Origin: an uncultured Lachnospiraceae bacterium
GTDB lineage: Bacteria; Bacillota; Clostridia; Lachnospirales; Lachnospiraceae
DNA: 8,689 bases
Direction of reading: 5' to 3'
Assembly: GCA_910585935.1 (NCBI GenBank)
Contig: CAJUHN010000170.1
Span: forward strand, 1 to 8,689
The notes under the pieces were generated by a model. It made no database searches, was not told where the DNA came from, and saw only the letters and a program-made list of their open reading frames with translations. Both the position numbers and the translations under genes were made by a program. Positions 1 to 5,958 of this stretch are shown in pieces (the first letter of the stretch is position 1; each line of letters opens with the position of its first letter).

Positions 1-61
1 TTCATTAAGTGCCGACGTCTTCCAAGGGGCTTCTTATGGAATACTTCCTTGCCTTCGCTAG
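1..61 (+). repeat. Dispersed structured repeat, copy A (3' part only)
   Basis: The window opens inside this copy. Positions 7-34 match the 3' half of the core seen in copies B and C, including AACGTCTTCCAAGGGGCTTCT-like sequence (here GACGTC in place of AACGTC). The right arm, 37-53, is TGGAATACTTCCTTGCC, the exact reverse complement of the left arm of copy B, so A and B share an arm type. The core instead carries the GTGCCG variant found in copy D, where B and C have GTACCA. The arm is followed by TTCGCTAG. The left arm and first half of the core lie outside the window. It is oriented like a plus-strand transcript and sits about 150 bases before the corC-like gene. Confidence 0.85.
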
Positions 62-120
62 GCTGTTATGAGGGGCTGGGGTGTAAGAGGTATAGGACTT
101 TGGTAAATTTTAAATTAATT

Positions 121-175
121 GGGGGAGGTAAAAGGTTATGAAAAAGTGATAAAAGGAATGAAATATTTGTTTTAG
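121..175 (+). other. Two possible mini-ORFs in the corC leader
   Basis: A strong Shine-Dalgarno-like run, GGGGGAGG (121-128), precedes ATG at 138, which reads only Met-Lys-Lys-stop (to 149). A second short start at 158, after AAAAGGA, reads Met-Lys-Tyr-Leu-Phe-stop (to 175). Neither is a protein gene by size. They could be leader peptides, the remains of a lost start, or chance. The real gene starts at 213 behind a separate AAGGAG. Confidence 0.2.
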
Positions 176-212
176 TAAAGTAAAAATAGAAAAAAAGGAG
201 TTTGAAATTAAC

Positions 213-1565
213 ATGGAAGATGGGAGTCCGATATGGGGCTTAATTATTTTTATCATATTTTTAATAGTACATGCTATTTTATATGGTTTTGAGTCAGCGA
301 TACAAAATTTGAATGAAAGTGATCTGGAAAAGAAGGCAGAAGATGGAGATAAGAAATCGAAAAAACTGCTACATATTATAAACGAGCCAGAATATTTTAT
401 TAATACTTTGCTCACTATTATCACATTATTAGATATATTGGTGGGGTCATATGTATATTGGCTGCTTAGCAGGGAATTGGGCAGATTTTTTTCTAATGAT
501 AGTACCAATAACTGGCAATATTATGGAGAGTTTTTGCTCGTTCGTATTTTACCAGCGATTATTTTATTGGTGATAGGAATTGTATTTGGAGTATTAGTGC
601 CGAAAAAAATCGCACATAAATATTCTAATGGCTGGGCTTATAGATTAGTTGGTTTTATTTCTCAAGTGAATTTTATATTGAGTCCTATTATCATGCTTAT
701 TACAAAGATGGCGAATCTTATCGTGCGTTGTATGGGAGTGAATCCACATGACGAAGGAGATAATGTTACAGAAGAAGAGATTATGCTGATGGTGAATGAA
801 GGACATGAACAGGGAGTTTTATTAGCAAGTGAAGCGGAAATGATAACGAATATTTTTGAATTTGGGGATAAACAGGCAGAAGAAATTATGACGCATCGAA
901 GGAATATGATAGCGGTAGATGGAAATTGGACTCTGCAGGAAACAATAGATTTTATCATAAAGCAGCATAAATCTAGATTCCCTATCTATGATAAAGATAT
1001 TGATAATATCATAGGTGTTTTACATTTTAAAGATGCTATTATATATTATGAAAAACATGATACGAATGTTCCAATTGGTCAAATAAAAGAATTAATCAGA
1101 GAAGTACATTTTATACCAGAAACAAGAAATATTAATCTCTTATTTAAAGAAATGCAATCACAGAAAATCCATATGGTAGTTGTAGTAGATGAATATGGGC
1201 AAACAGCAGGATTAGTGGCAATGGAGGATATTTTAGAAGAGATTGTGGGAAATATTTTAGATGAATATGATGATGAGGACGATATGATTATAAAACAGGA
1301 AGATGGAAGTTTTATGATTAGAGGAATGGCGAAGCTAGAGGAAGTATGGGAATCTCTTGGGATAGAAGAACAGGAAGAGGAAGAAGAATATGACACCTTA
1401 AATGGCTTTTTAATCGCACAATTAGATCGTATTCCACAAGATGACGAGAAGCTAGAAGTGAGATATAGAGATTATATTTTTTCTGCCATACGAGTAAAGA
1501 AGAAAACGATTCAGTTAGTACATGTAAAGAAAGAGAAAAAAACAGAAAAAAAAGAACTTGCGTGA
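213..1565 (+). CDS. CNNM/CorC (HlyC/CorC) family membrane protein with CBS pair
   Basis: Family members are integral membrane proteins linked to Mg2+ or Co2+ transport. This one has the family order: an N-terminal DUF21/CNNM membrane part with hydrophobic segments near residues 7-27, 62-86, 105-130 and 148-172; an acidic helical linker (VTEEEIMLMVNEG, 185-197); a CBS pair around 220-345, with IMTHR at 225 and VVVVDEYGQTAGLVAMEDILEEIVG at its end; and a CorC_HlyC C-terminal domain about 355-435. The 450-residue length is normal. An acidic run (385-393) and a Lys/Glu-rich tail are present. The membrane motif that usually reads GE..PK is GVLVPK here (126-131), so a conserved acidic residue appears lost and the transport function is uncertain. 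The start is the first ATG after AAGGAG (195-200), with a rather long 12-base spacer. The yebC gene follows 56 bases after the stop, so co-transcription is plausible. Confidence 0.9.
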   Translation: MEDGSPIWGLIIFIIFLIVHAILYGFESAIQNLNESDLEKKAEDGDKKSKKLLHIINEPEYFINTLLTIITLLDILVGSYVYWLLSRELGRFFSNDSTNNWQYYGEFLLVRILPAIILLVIGIVFGVLVPKKIAHKYSNGWAYRLVGFISQVNFILSPIIMLITKMANLIVRCMGVNPHDEGDNVTEEEIMLMVNEGHEQGVLLASEAEMITNIFEFGDKQAEEIMTHRRNMIAVDGNWTLQETIDFIIKQHKSRFPIYDKDIDNIIGVLHFKDAIIYYEKHDTNVPIGQIKELIREVHFIPETRNINLLFKEMQSQKIHMVVVVDEYGQTAGLVAMEDILEEIVGNILDEYDDEDDMIIKQEDGSFMIRGMAKLEEVWESLGIEEQEEEEEYDTLNGFLIAQLDRIPQDDEKLEVRYRDYIFSAIRVKKKTIQLVHVKKEKKTEKKELA

Positions 1566-1606
1566 TAGAAAGAATAATGATAAAATGTAGAATTAAAATA
1601 ACAAAT

Positions 1607-1613
1607 AAAGGAG
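1607..1613 (+). promoter_or_regulatory. Ribosome binding site that fixes the yebC start
   Basis: AAAGGAG lies 8 bases before ATG 1622. The reading frame is open back to an ATG at 1562, which would add 20 residues, but that start overlaps the corC stop, lacks a comparable site, and its extra residues are not part of the YebC family, whose members begin MSGHSK or MAGHSK. Confidence 0.85.
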
Positions 1614-1621
1614 CGTTATTT

Positions 1622-2350
1622 ATGTCAGGACATTCTAAGTTTGCAAATATTAAGCATAAAAAAGAAAGAAATGATGCAGCGAAAGGAAAAATTTTTACTA
1701 TTATTGGAAGAGAAATCGCAGTTGCAGTAAAAGAAGGCGGTGCAGATCCGAATAATAATTCTAAATTAAAAGATGTTATTGCAAAGGCAAAAGCGAATAA
1801 TATGCCAAATGATACTATAGAAAGAGGAATTAAAAAGGCAGCAGGAGACGCGAATGCGGTGAATTATGTGAGCATTACATATGAAGGATATGGACCAAAT
1901 GGTACAGCGATTATTGTAGATGCTCTAACAGACAATAAAAATAGAACAGCTTCTAATGTCAGAAATGCTTTTACAAAAGGGAATGGAAATGTAGGAACTA
2001 TAGGCTGTGTTTCTTATCTATTTGATAAAAAAGGGCAAATTATTATTGACAAAGAAGAATGTGAAATGGATGCAGATGAATTGATGATGATCGCATTAGA
2101 TTCTGGTGCAGAAGATTTTTCGGAAGAAGAAGATAGCTTTGAAATTATCACAGAGCCAGATGATTTCAGCGATGTGAGAGAGAAGTTAGAAAAAGCAGGT
2201 ATTCCTATGGCACAGGCGGAAGTTACAATGATCCCGCAGACATGGGTAGAGCTTTCTGATGAAGAGGATATTAAAAGAATGAATCGGCTGTTGGATTTAT
2301 TAGATGAAGATGATGATGTACAGGCGGTGTACCATAATTGGGATGAGTAA
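1622..2350 (+). CDS. yebC: YebC/PmpR family protein (transcription/translation regulator)
   Basis: The 242-residue product has the YebC/PmpR hallmark start MSGHSKFANIKHKK (canonical proteins have W where this has F), followed by KGKIFTIIGREIAVAVKEGG, NNSKLKDVIAKAKANNMP and the central YEGYGPNGTAIIVDALTDNKNRT signature, about residues 86-110. The C-terminal half is acidic, ending near LLDLLDEDDDVQAVYHNWDE as in the family. The length is typical. Members have been described as DNA-binding regulators, and more recently as factors that relieve ribosome stalling at proline-rich stretches. The sequence does not say which applies here. The start is set by the N-terminal family signature and by AAAGGAG. 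The gene lies 56 bases after the CorC-like gene on the same strand, and repeat copy B begins 28 bases past its stop. Confidence 0.97.
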   Translation: MSGHSKFANIKHKKERNDAAKGKIFTIIGREIAVAVKEGGADPNNNSKLKDVIAKAKANNMPNDTIERGIKKAAGDANAVNYVSITYEGYGPNGTAIIVDALTDNKNRTASNVRNAFTKGNGNVGTIGCVSYLFDKKGQIIIDKEECEMDADELMMIALDSGAEDFSEEEDSFEIITEPDDFSDVREKLEKAGIPMAQAEVTMIPQTWVELSDEEDIKRMNRLLDLLDEDDDVQAVYHNWDE

Positions 2351-2378
2351 AGGAACATTTTGACCTAAGGGATGCTCC

Positions 2379-2514
2379 GGCAAGGAAGTATTCCAGCGAA
2401 GCCGCGCTCTCGCTCCGTTCCAGACGTAATGGTACTAAATTCGCAGTCCTAACGGAACTGCTCATTAAGTACCAACGTCTTCCAAGGGGCTTCTTATGGA
2501 AATACTTCCTTGCC
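2379..2514 (+). repeat. Dispersed structured repeat, copy B (complete)
   Basis: The left arm GGCAAGGAAGTATTCCA (2379-2395) pairs with the right arm TGGAAATACTTCCTTGCC (2497-2514), 17 bp with one bulged A. Inside is a 95-base core (2400-2494) that matches copy C on the other strand at 94 of 95 positions. Pairings within the core are AAGCC/GGCTT (2399-2403 with 2488-2492), AGACGT/ACGTCT (2422-2427 with 2475-2480), GGTACT/AGTACC (2431-2436 with 2468-2473) and GCAGT/ACTGC (2443-2447 with 2457-2461). The whole therefore folds as one long branched hairpin. No T-tract follows, so it is not a standard terminator. TTCGCTAG follows the right arm, as in copy A. It lies in sense orientation just after yebC. 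Confidence 0.9.
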
Positions 2515-2589
2515 TTCGCTAGTTGGCTGGCTGTTCTAGAAAAAAAGTTATAAGTCATACTTTCTTTTTTATTATCTGTATTATGAGGT

Positions 2590-2619
2590 TAAAATTTTCA
2601 TTTTCAGATGAAAATTTTA
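2590..2619. other. Perfect 12-bp AT-rich hairpin
   Basis: TAAAATTTTCAT (2590-2601) and ATGAAAATTTTA (2608-2619) pair perfectly around a six-base loop, TTTCAG. It lies midway between repeat copies B and C, in the gap between two convergent genes. Neither side has the GC-rich stem plus T-run of a classic terminator. It is directly preceded by TATGAGGTTA, a 10-mer that also closes the uxaC-leader junction at 4391-4400. Confidence 0.6.
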
Positions 2620-2622
2620 CGA

Positions 2623-2679
2623 TTTTAGGCAGTAGTGATTCCGTCGGAAGTGCAAATTTTTTTGCAGAACAGCCTAAAA
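2623..2679. other. Possible three-helix structured segment
   Basis: TTTTAGGC (2623-2630) and GCCTAAAA (2672-2679) form an 8-bp closing helix. Inside it are a small hairpin, TTCC-gtc-GGAA (2639-2649), and TGCAAA-tttt-TTTGCA (2651-2666). It sits immediately before copy C. The helices are short, so chance pairing is possible for the inner ones. Confidence 0.4.
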
Positions 2680-2683
2680 GGTA

Positions 2684-2834
2684 GCTTAAGACAAGGACTA
2701 CTATTCTAAAAGAAGCCCCTTGGAAGACGTTGGTACTTAATGAGCAGTTCCGTTAGGGCTGCGAATTTAGTACCATTACGTCTGGAACGGAGCGAGAGCG
2801 CGGCTTTGTTAGAATAGTAGTCCTTGTCTTAAGC
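2684..2834 (-). repeat. Dispersed structured repeat, copy C (complete, inverted)
   Basis: The outer arms 2684-2709 and 2809-2834 are perfect 26-base reverse complements, starting GCTTAAGACAAGG and ending CCTTGTCTTAAGC. Their sequence is unrelated to the arms of copies A and B. Between them, 2711-2805 is the same 95-base core as copy B on the opposite strand, with a single T/C difference in the inner hairpin. The inner hairpin on the plus strand is GCAG-T-TCC-GTTA-GGG-CTGC (2744-2762). The copy is in sense orientation for uxaC and begins only 7 bases beyond the uxaC stop. No T-run follows it in the uxaC direction. Confidence 0.92.
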
Positions 2835-2841
2835 GGAACAT

Positions 2842-4248
2842 TTATAAAGAAAAACCAAAATAACGCACAGCATTTTTATAAGAAATTCCTTCTACAATTT
2901 CTTTTAAAGATTTTTCATCATCGGGATATTCTCCACTGTCTACCCATTTTCCTATTAAATCACATAAAATTCTGCGAAAATATTCATGTCTGCTATAGGA
3001 AAGGAAACTTCTAGAATCTGTCAACATTCCTATAAAATTTCCTAGAACACCTAAGTTTGCTAAACTTGTCATCTGTTCTGTCATACCTGATTTGTGGTCA
3101 TTAAACCACCATGCAGAACCATGCTGAATTTTTCCGATAGCACTGGAATCTTGAAAGCACCCTAAGATAGTTCCAATAGAAGCGTTATCGTTTGGATTTA
3201 GGGAATATAAAATAGTTTTTGGAAGTTCATCTGTGATGTTGAGGGCGTTTAAAAAGTCTGCCATCGCAGAGGAAGGGGCATAGTTATTAATACAATCAAA
3301 ACCAGTATCAGGACCTAATTGTTTATAGCGAAAGGTGTTATTATCTCTCTTACATCCATAGTGTAGCTGCATTACCCAGCCCATTTTATGATATTGTCTG
3401 CCTACAAATAGCATGAAAGCAGTTTTAAATTGTAATTCTTCTAATTCTGAGATAGTATTGCCTGCAAGACGTTTTTGGAAAATAGATTCTATGGTTTCTT
3501 CTGTAGCAGGGTTGTACATTACATAATTTAATGCATGGTCAGAAATACAGCATCCCATCGCATCAAAGAAAGAAAGGCGCACTTTTAAAGCTTCTTTCAG
3601 ATCAGCAAATGTTTTGATGGGAATATTGCTCACATCGCTCAGTTTTTGCAAGTAATCTAAATAATCAGGTTTTTCAATATTCATCGCCTTATCTGGACGC
3701 CAAGCAGGGAGAACTTGGATAGAAAAACTCTCATCTTCAGCAATTTTTTTATGCCATTCTAGAGAATCAATGGGGTCGTCTGTGGTACAGATTAAAGTGA
3801 CATGAGATTGTTTCATAATATTGCGAACACTCATATCTTCTTCTTGTAAGCGAGAATTGCATAGATCCCAAACTTCTTGTGCAGTATCTGCATTTAAAGT
3901 GTCATGATATTTAAAATAGCGCTGTAATTCTAAATGACTCCAGTGATAAAGAGGATTGCCAATCGCTTTTGGAAGAGTTTCAGCCCATTTTTGAAATTTT
4001 TCCCTATCAGAAGCATCTCCAGTGATAAAATGTTCATCTACACCATTTGAGCGCATCAGACGCCATTTATAGTGATCGCCGCCTAACCATACTTGGGTGA
4101 TATTTTCAAATTTGCGGTCAGAAGCGATTTCCTGAGGGTTGATATGACAGTGATAGTCTAAAATGGGCATTTTCTCGGCATAATCATGATATAGTTTTTG
4201 GGCTGTTTGGGTGGATAGTAAAAAGTTGTTGTCCATAAATTGTTTCAT
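2842..4248 (-). CDS. uxaC: Glucuronate isomerase (uronate isomerase)
   Basis: UxaC converts D-glucuronate to D-fructuronate and D-galacturonate to D-tagaturonate, the first cytoplasmic step in using uronic acids from pectin or glucuronides. The 468-residue product has the usual family length and landmarks: PILDYHCHINPQEI (28-41) with the His-x-His metal-site motif of the amidohydrolase superfamily; GNPLYHWSHLELQRYF (97-112); the VTLICTTDDPIDSLEWHK strand-loop; MQLHYGCKRDNN; and, near the C-terminus, TDSRSFLSYSRHEYFRR. No frame damage is visible. The start is ATG 4248 behind AGGAGG (4260-4265, read on the minus strand), with an 11-base spacer. The next Met, four codons in, is further from the site. 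No other uronate genes are in the window, so it looks monocistronic. Its leader contains the four-way junction at 4278-4400, and repeat copy C follows its stop. Confidence 0.96.
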   Translation of the reverse strand: MKQFMDNNFLLSTQTAQKLYHDYAEKMPILDYHCHINPQEIASDRKFENITQVWLGGDHYKWRLMRSNGVDEHFITGDASDREKFQKWAETLPKAIGNPLYHWSHLELQRYFKYHDTLNADTAQEVWDLCNSRLQEEDMSVRNIMKQSHVTLICTTDDPIDSLEWHKKIAEDESFSIQVLPAWRPDKAMNIEKPDYLDYLQKLSDVSNIPIKTFADLKEALKVRLSFFDAMGCCISDHALNYVMYNPATEETIESIFQKRLAGNTISELEELQFKTAFMLFVGRQYHKMGWVMQLHYGCKRDNNTFRYKQLGPDTGFDCINNYAPSSAMADFLNALNITDELPKTILYSLNPNDNASIGTILGCFQDSSAIGKIQHGSAWWFNDHKSGMTEQMTSLANLGVLGNFIGMLTDSRSFLSYSRHEYFRRILCDLIGKWVDSGEYPDDEKSLKEIVEGISYKNAVRYFGFSL

Positions 4249-4277
4249 TTTAGTTTGTTCCTCCTAATATATAAATT

Positions 4278-4400
4278 TAACCTCATCAAGGAAGTCCTCC
4301 GCTTCTAAGCCGCCAAGGCGAAAGCGGTGGGTTGGGACTTCCTTGTTTCCGTGGGAGTGCAGACTCCCACGGAAAAGCTGCGATAGCAGCTATGAGGTTA
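4278..4400 (-). other. Four-way-junction structured element in the uxaC leader
   Basis: Four helices abut with no unpaired base between them. P1 is TAACCTCAT (4278-4286) with ATGAGGTTA (4392-4400), 9 bp. P2 is CAAGGAAGTCC (4287-4297) with GGACTTCCTTG (4335-4345), 11 bp, capped by a further CCGCTT/AAGCGG (4299-4304 with 4322-4327) and GCC/GGC (4309-4311 with 4317-4319). P3 is 4346-4358 with 4363-4375, 13 bp around a GCAG loop. P4 is AGCTGC-gata-GCAGCT (4376-4391), 6 bp. It ends 12 bases upstream of the uxaC ribosome binding site. It may be a cis-regulatory RNA, a dispersed structured repeat, or a cruciform-forming DNA site. I do not recognise it as a named riboswitch class. Confidence 0.75.
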
Positions 4401-4435
4401 TGAGCAAGTAGCGAAGCGGATTGCGAATATCCGAT

Positions 4436-4465
4436 TTGACTATAGGATTACGGATTAAATATAAT
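4436..4465 (+). promoter_or_regulatory. Strong sigma-A-type promoter with no gene behind it
   Basis: TTGACT (4436-4441), an 18-base spacer and a perfect TATAAT (4460-4465) face right. Just after it is AGATAAAA-ttgatat-TTTTATCT (4469-4491), an 8-bp inverted repeat near the expected start of transcription that could be an operator or the 5' hairpin of a small RNA. No plus-strand coding sequence follows. The next gene, the GNAT gene, is on the other strand, so the product would be a short RNA or an antisense transcript. Confidence 0.5.
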
Positions 4466-4503
4466 TGTAGATAAAATTGATATTTTTATCTTTGTAACTT
4501 TAA

Positions 4504-4529
4504 GAAGGGGCGAATTATCTCGTCCCTTT
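4504..4529. terminator. Hairpin, possible bidirectional terminator
   Basis: GGGGCGA (4507-4513) pairs with TCGTCCC (4520-4526) with one G-T wobble and a six-base loop. Flanking GAA and TTT extend the stem to about 10 bp. The T-run after it is short in both directions (TTTATCT to the right, TTCTTAAAG to the left). It could end a transcript from the promoter at 4436, or transcripts from the GNAT gene arriving on the minus strand. Confidence 0.35.
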
Positions 4530-4604
4530 ATCTCTGTGATTGCAAGTTTTTTCTGTATGCTGCTTATCTGTTTTTCTTTGATAGTTCTGTAATCTTTTAT
4601 TGGA

Positions 4605-4625
4605 GGTTTTTCTTAGGAAAAAACC
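4605..4625 (-). terminator. Weak hairpin just after the GNAT gene
   Basis: GGTTTTTC and GAAAAAACC pair around TTAG, with one bulged base. On the minus strand it starts 13 bases past the GNAT stop. The stem is AT-rich and no T-run follows it in that direction, so a terminator role is only a guess. Confidence 0.2.
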
Positions 4626-4638
4626 ATAATATTTGGGA

Positions 4639-5079
4639 TTAAATTGCTTTCACAAAAATAGAATCAACATTTCCTCCATAATTCTCCAATTCATCAATTT
4701 TCTCAAAACCATATTTTTCATAAAAACCCGTTTTGTCTGAGGGGATATATACATAGGAGAATGGAAAGCTTTTAGCATACTGAATAACTGTTTCTATCAT
4801 ATGTTCACTGATGCGTTTACCTCTATAATTCTCGTCCACAAAAATAGTGCTAATCCATGGAAAGTATTTGTTATTTGGATAATAATCAGTTTTCATAAAG
4901 GTACAAAAACCAACAATATGTTCATCGATAATAGCAGCAAAAGCGCTTTCCCAATCGATAAAGGAATCGTTCTCCAACAAATCTGCAAGATGAACTCCTG
5001 CACTCCAAGAGCAAGTTCTTGCGTAATTGATTAGTTCGGTAAAATAGATACTTTTTTTATCAATCTTTTCTATTTTCAT
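4639..5079 (-). CDS. GNAT-family N-acetyltransferase
   Basis: GNAT enzymes move an acetyl group from acetyl-CoA to an amine. This 146-residue protein has the family layout. A beta-strand pair, AFAAIIDEHIVGFCTFMKTD (46-65), leads into WISTIFVDENYRGKRISEHMIETVI (75-99), where YRGKRIS (85-91) is the acetyl-CoA pyrophosphate loop (usual Q/R-x-x-G-x-G/A), and then GFYEKYGFEKI (118-128), the usual motif B ending. The substrate cannot be read from the sequence. The start has a good AAGGAG 8 bases upstream (minus strand, about 5088-5093). It is a single-gene unit between non-coding stretches. Its AT-rich composition matches the uxaC side more than the cassette to its right. Confidence 0.85.
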   Translation of the reverse strand: MKIEKIDKKSIYFTELINYARTCSWSAGVHLADLLENDSFIDWESAFAAIIDEHIVGFCTFMKTDYYPNNKYFPWISTIFVDENYRGKRISEHMIETVIQYAKSFPFSYVYIPSDKTGFYEKYGFEKIDELENYGGNVDSIFVKAI

Positions 5080-5514
5080 TGTACACTCTCCTTATTTTTA
5101 TTATTTATAAAACTAAAATGATCTTCCATGATTTTCAAAATTTTATCAATCGTATCATTTTTTGTTCTTTCGATATATCAAAACTATCCTTGTTAAAAAT
5201 AAGTATTGCCAACTATCCTTTATTCAACTCTTCTGTCAAAATATACAAATGGGAGACCTCTCATAAAAGGCAGCTATTCGATAAATTGGGATTTGAAAAC
5301 CATAAAATCCTCCAAAAGCCTTGAAAATAAAGGATTTATCACAATGTGTTCGCCCCTTATCCCTTTATATGATTTTACATAAGTTTACTCTTCTCCTGAC
5401 TGCTTATAAGGGCAAATACAAGGGTAGGAAAATCTCATAACAAGAATAAACATAAGTGTGGTAATCGGAGAACTGTGATGTATGTGCGAATATATTATAA
5501 CAGAGGATTTTTGA
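5080..5514. other. Intergenic stretch, no supported gene
   Basis: The left part is AT-rich, with stops in all frames apart from a plus-strand open frame of 81 codons (5079-5324). That frame starts inside the GNAT promoter and has no ribosome binding site. Its end, KRQLFDKLGFENHKILQKP, faintly recalls the tail of a GNAT protein and could be a degraded fragment, but I would not call it. From about 5350 on, the sequence is the leader of the tnpV remnant, with TATTATAA (5492-5499) as a possible -10 box and CAGAGG before the ATG at 5515. Confidence 0.4.
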
Positions 5515-5902
5515 ATGAACAAGTATATTTATGATGATAAAACTGGTCTTTGGTATGAATTGCAAGGCGATTACTATATCCCATGTCTTACATTACCTGC
5601 CGAAAAAGAAAACAAGCCTATCGGCTTATGAAAACATCGGCATTTATGGTATCTGAAAGAGTATCACAGGGTTGTATATCTTAGTTTACTCACAAGTAAT
5701 AGATTAAATAATTATCTTGCCGATATTGACGAACCGGCACAGAAACGTTTGGAATGGATTGTGGAGCAGTAAAGCAGGCACAGTATATCACAGAACACAA
5801 GAACAGTTAAAGGAAGAAAACACCTTAGAAGGGGTATAAAAAATGAACAGTGTACAAGCGTGTGCAAGAGAAATAATTGAGAAAGAGATTATTTTCGCAT
5901 AA
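5515..5902 (+). pseudogene. tnpV: Decayed tnpV (transposon-encoded TnpV-like protein)
   Basis: The reading MNKYIYDDKTGLWYELQGDYYIPCLTLP, then KENKPIGL, is the start of the small TnpV protein known from Clostridia mobile elements of the Tn4451/Tn4453 type. Codon 39, normally Trp (GLWG...), is TGA here (5629-5631). The frame continues recognisably (YLKEYHRVVYLSLLTSNRLNNYL, then RLEWIVEQ) to a second stop at 5770. The family sequence then moves to another frame (KQAQYITEHK from 5772) and to a third (QLKEEN from 5804), which hits a stop at 5837 and ends with MNSVQACAREIIEKEIIFA at 5902. There are thus at least three internal stops and two frameshifts in about 390 bases: a clear pseudogene. It marks the left part of the resistance-type cassette as former mobile DNA. 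Confidence 0.88.
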
Positions 5903-5958
5903 AGTAGACAAGGCAGTAAAGGAAATTTTTTGCCGCCTAAAAAATTTTCAAAAAAGGC

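Noticed and set aside
110..508. A 132-codon minus-strand open frame across the start of the CorC-like gene.
   Set aside because: It lies antisense to a clear membrane-protein gene, is dominated by Ser/Phe/Ile from reversed AT-rich codons, and has no family features.
2400..2494. The repeat core as a HEARO/omega-type guide RNA or an IS200/IS605-linked RNA.
   Set aside because: No TnpB, IscB or TnpA gene or fragment is present in the window, and I cannot match the core to those RNAs by eye. A covariance-model search would decide.
2271..2558. A 95-codon minus-strand open frame that runs through repeat copy B into yebC.
   Set aside because: It is open because the repeat core happens to lack stops in that frame. 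It overlaps yebC antisense and has no start signal.
2379..2834. Copies B and C as a pair of intrinsic terminators for the convergent genes.
   Set aside because: Neither stem is followed by a T-run in its sense direction, and the branched 95-base core is far larger than any terminator loop.
5079..5324. An 81-codon plus-strand open frame.
   Set aside because: It starts in the GNAT promoter region, lacks a ribosome binding site, and its first half is typical AT-rich noise. Only the last 20 residues look even faintly protein-like.
4505..5358. A 10-base inverted match (AAGGGGCGAA at 4505, TTCGCCCCTT at 5349) flanking the GNAT gene, as possible ends of a mobile element.
   Set aside because: Matches of this length are expected several times by chance in a window of this size. 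There is no transposase and no target duplication, and the left copy is explained by the hairpin at 4504-4529.
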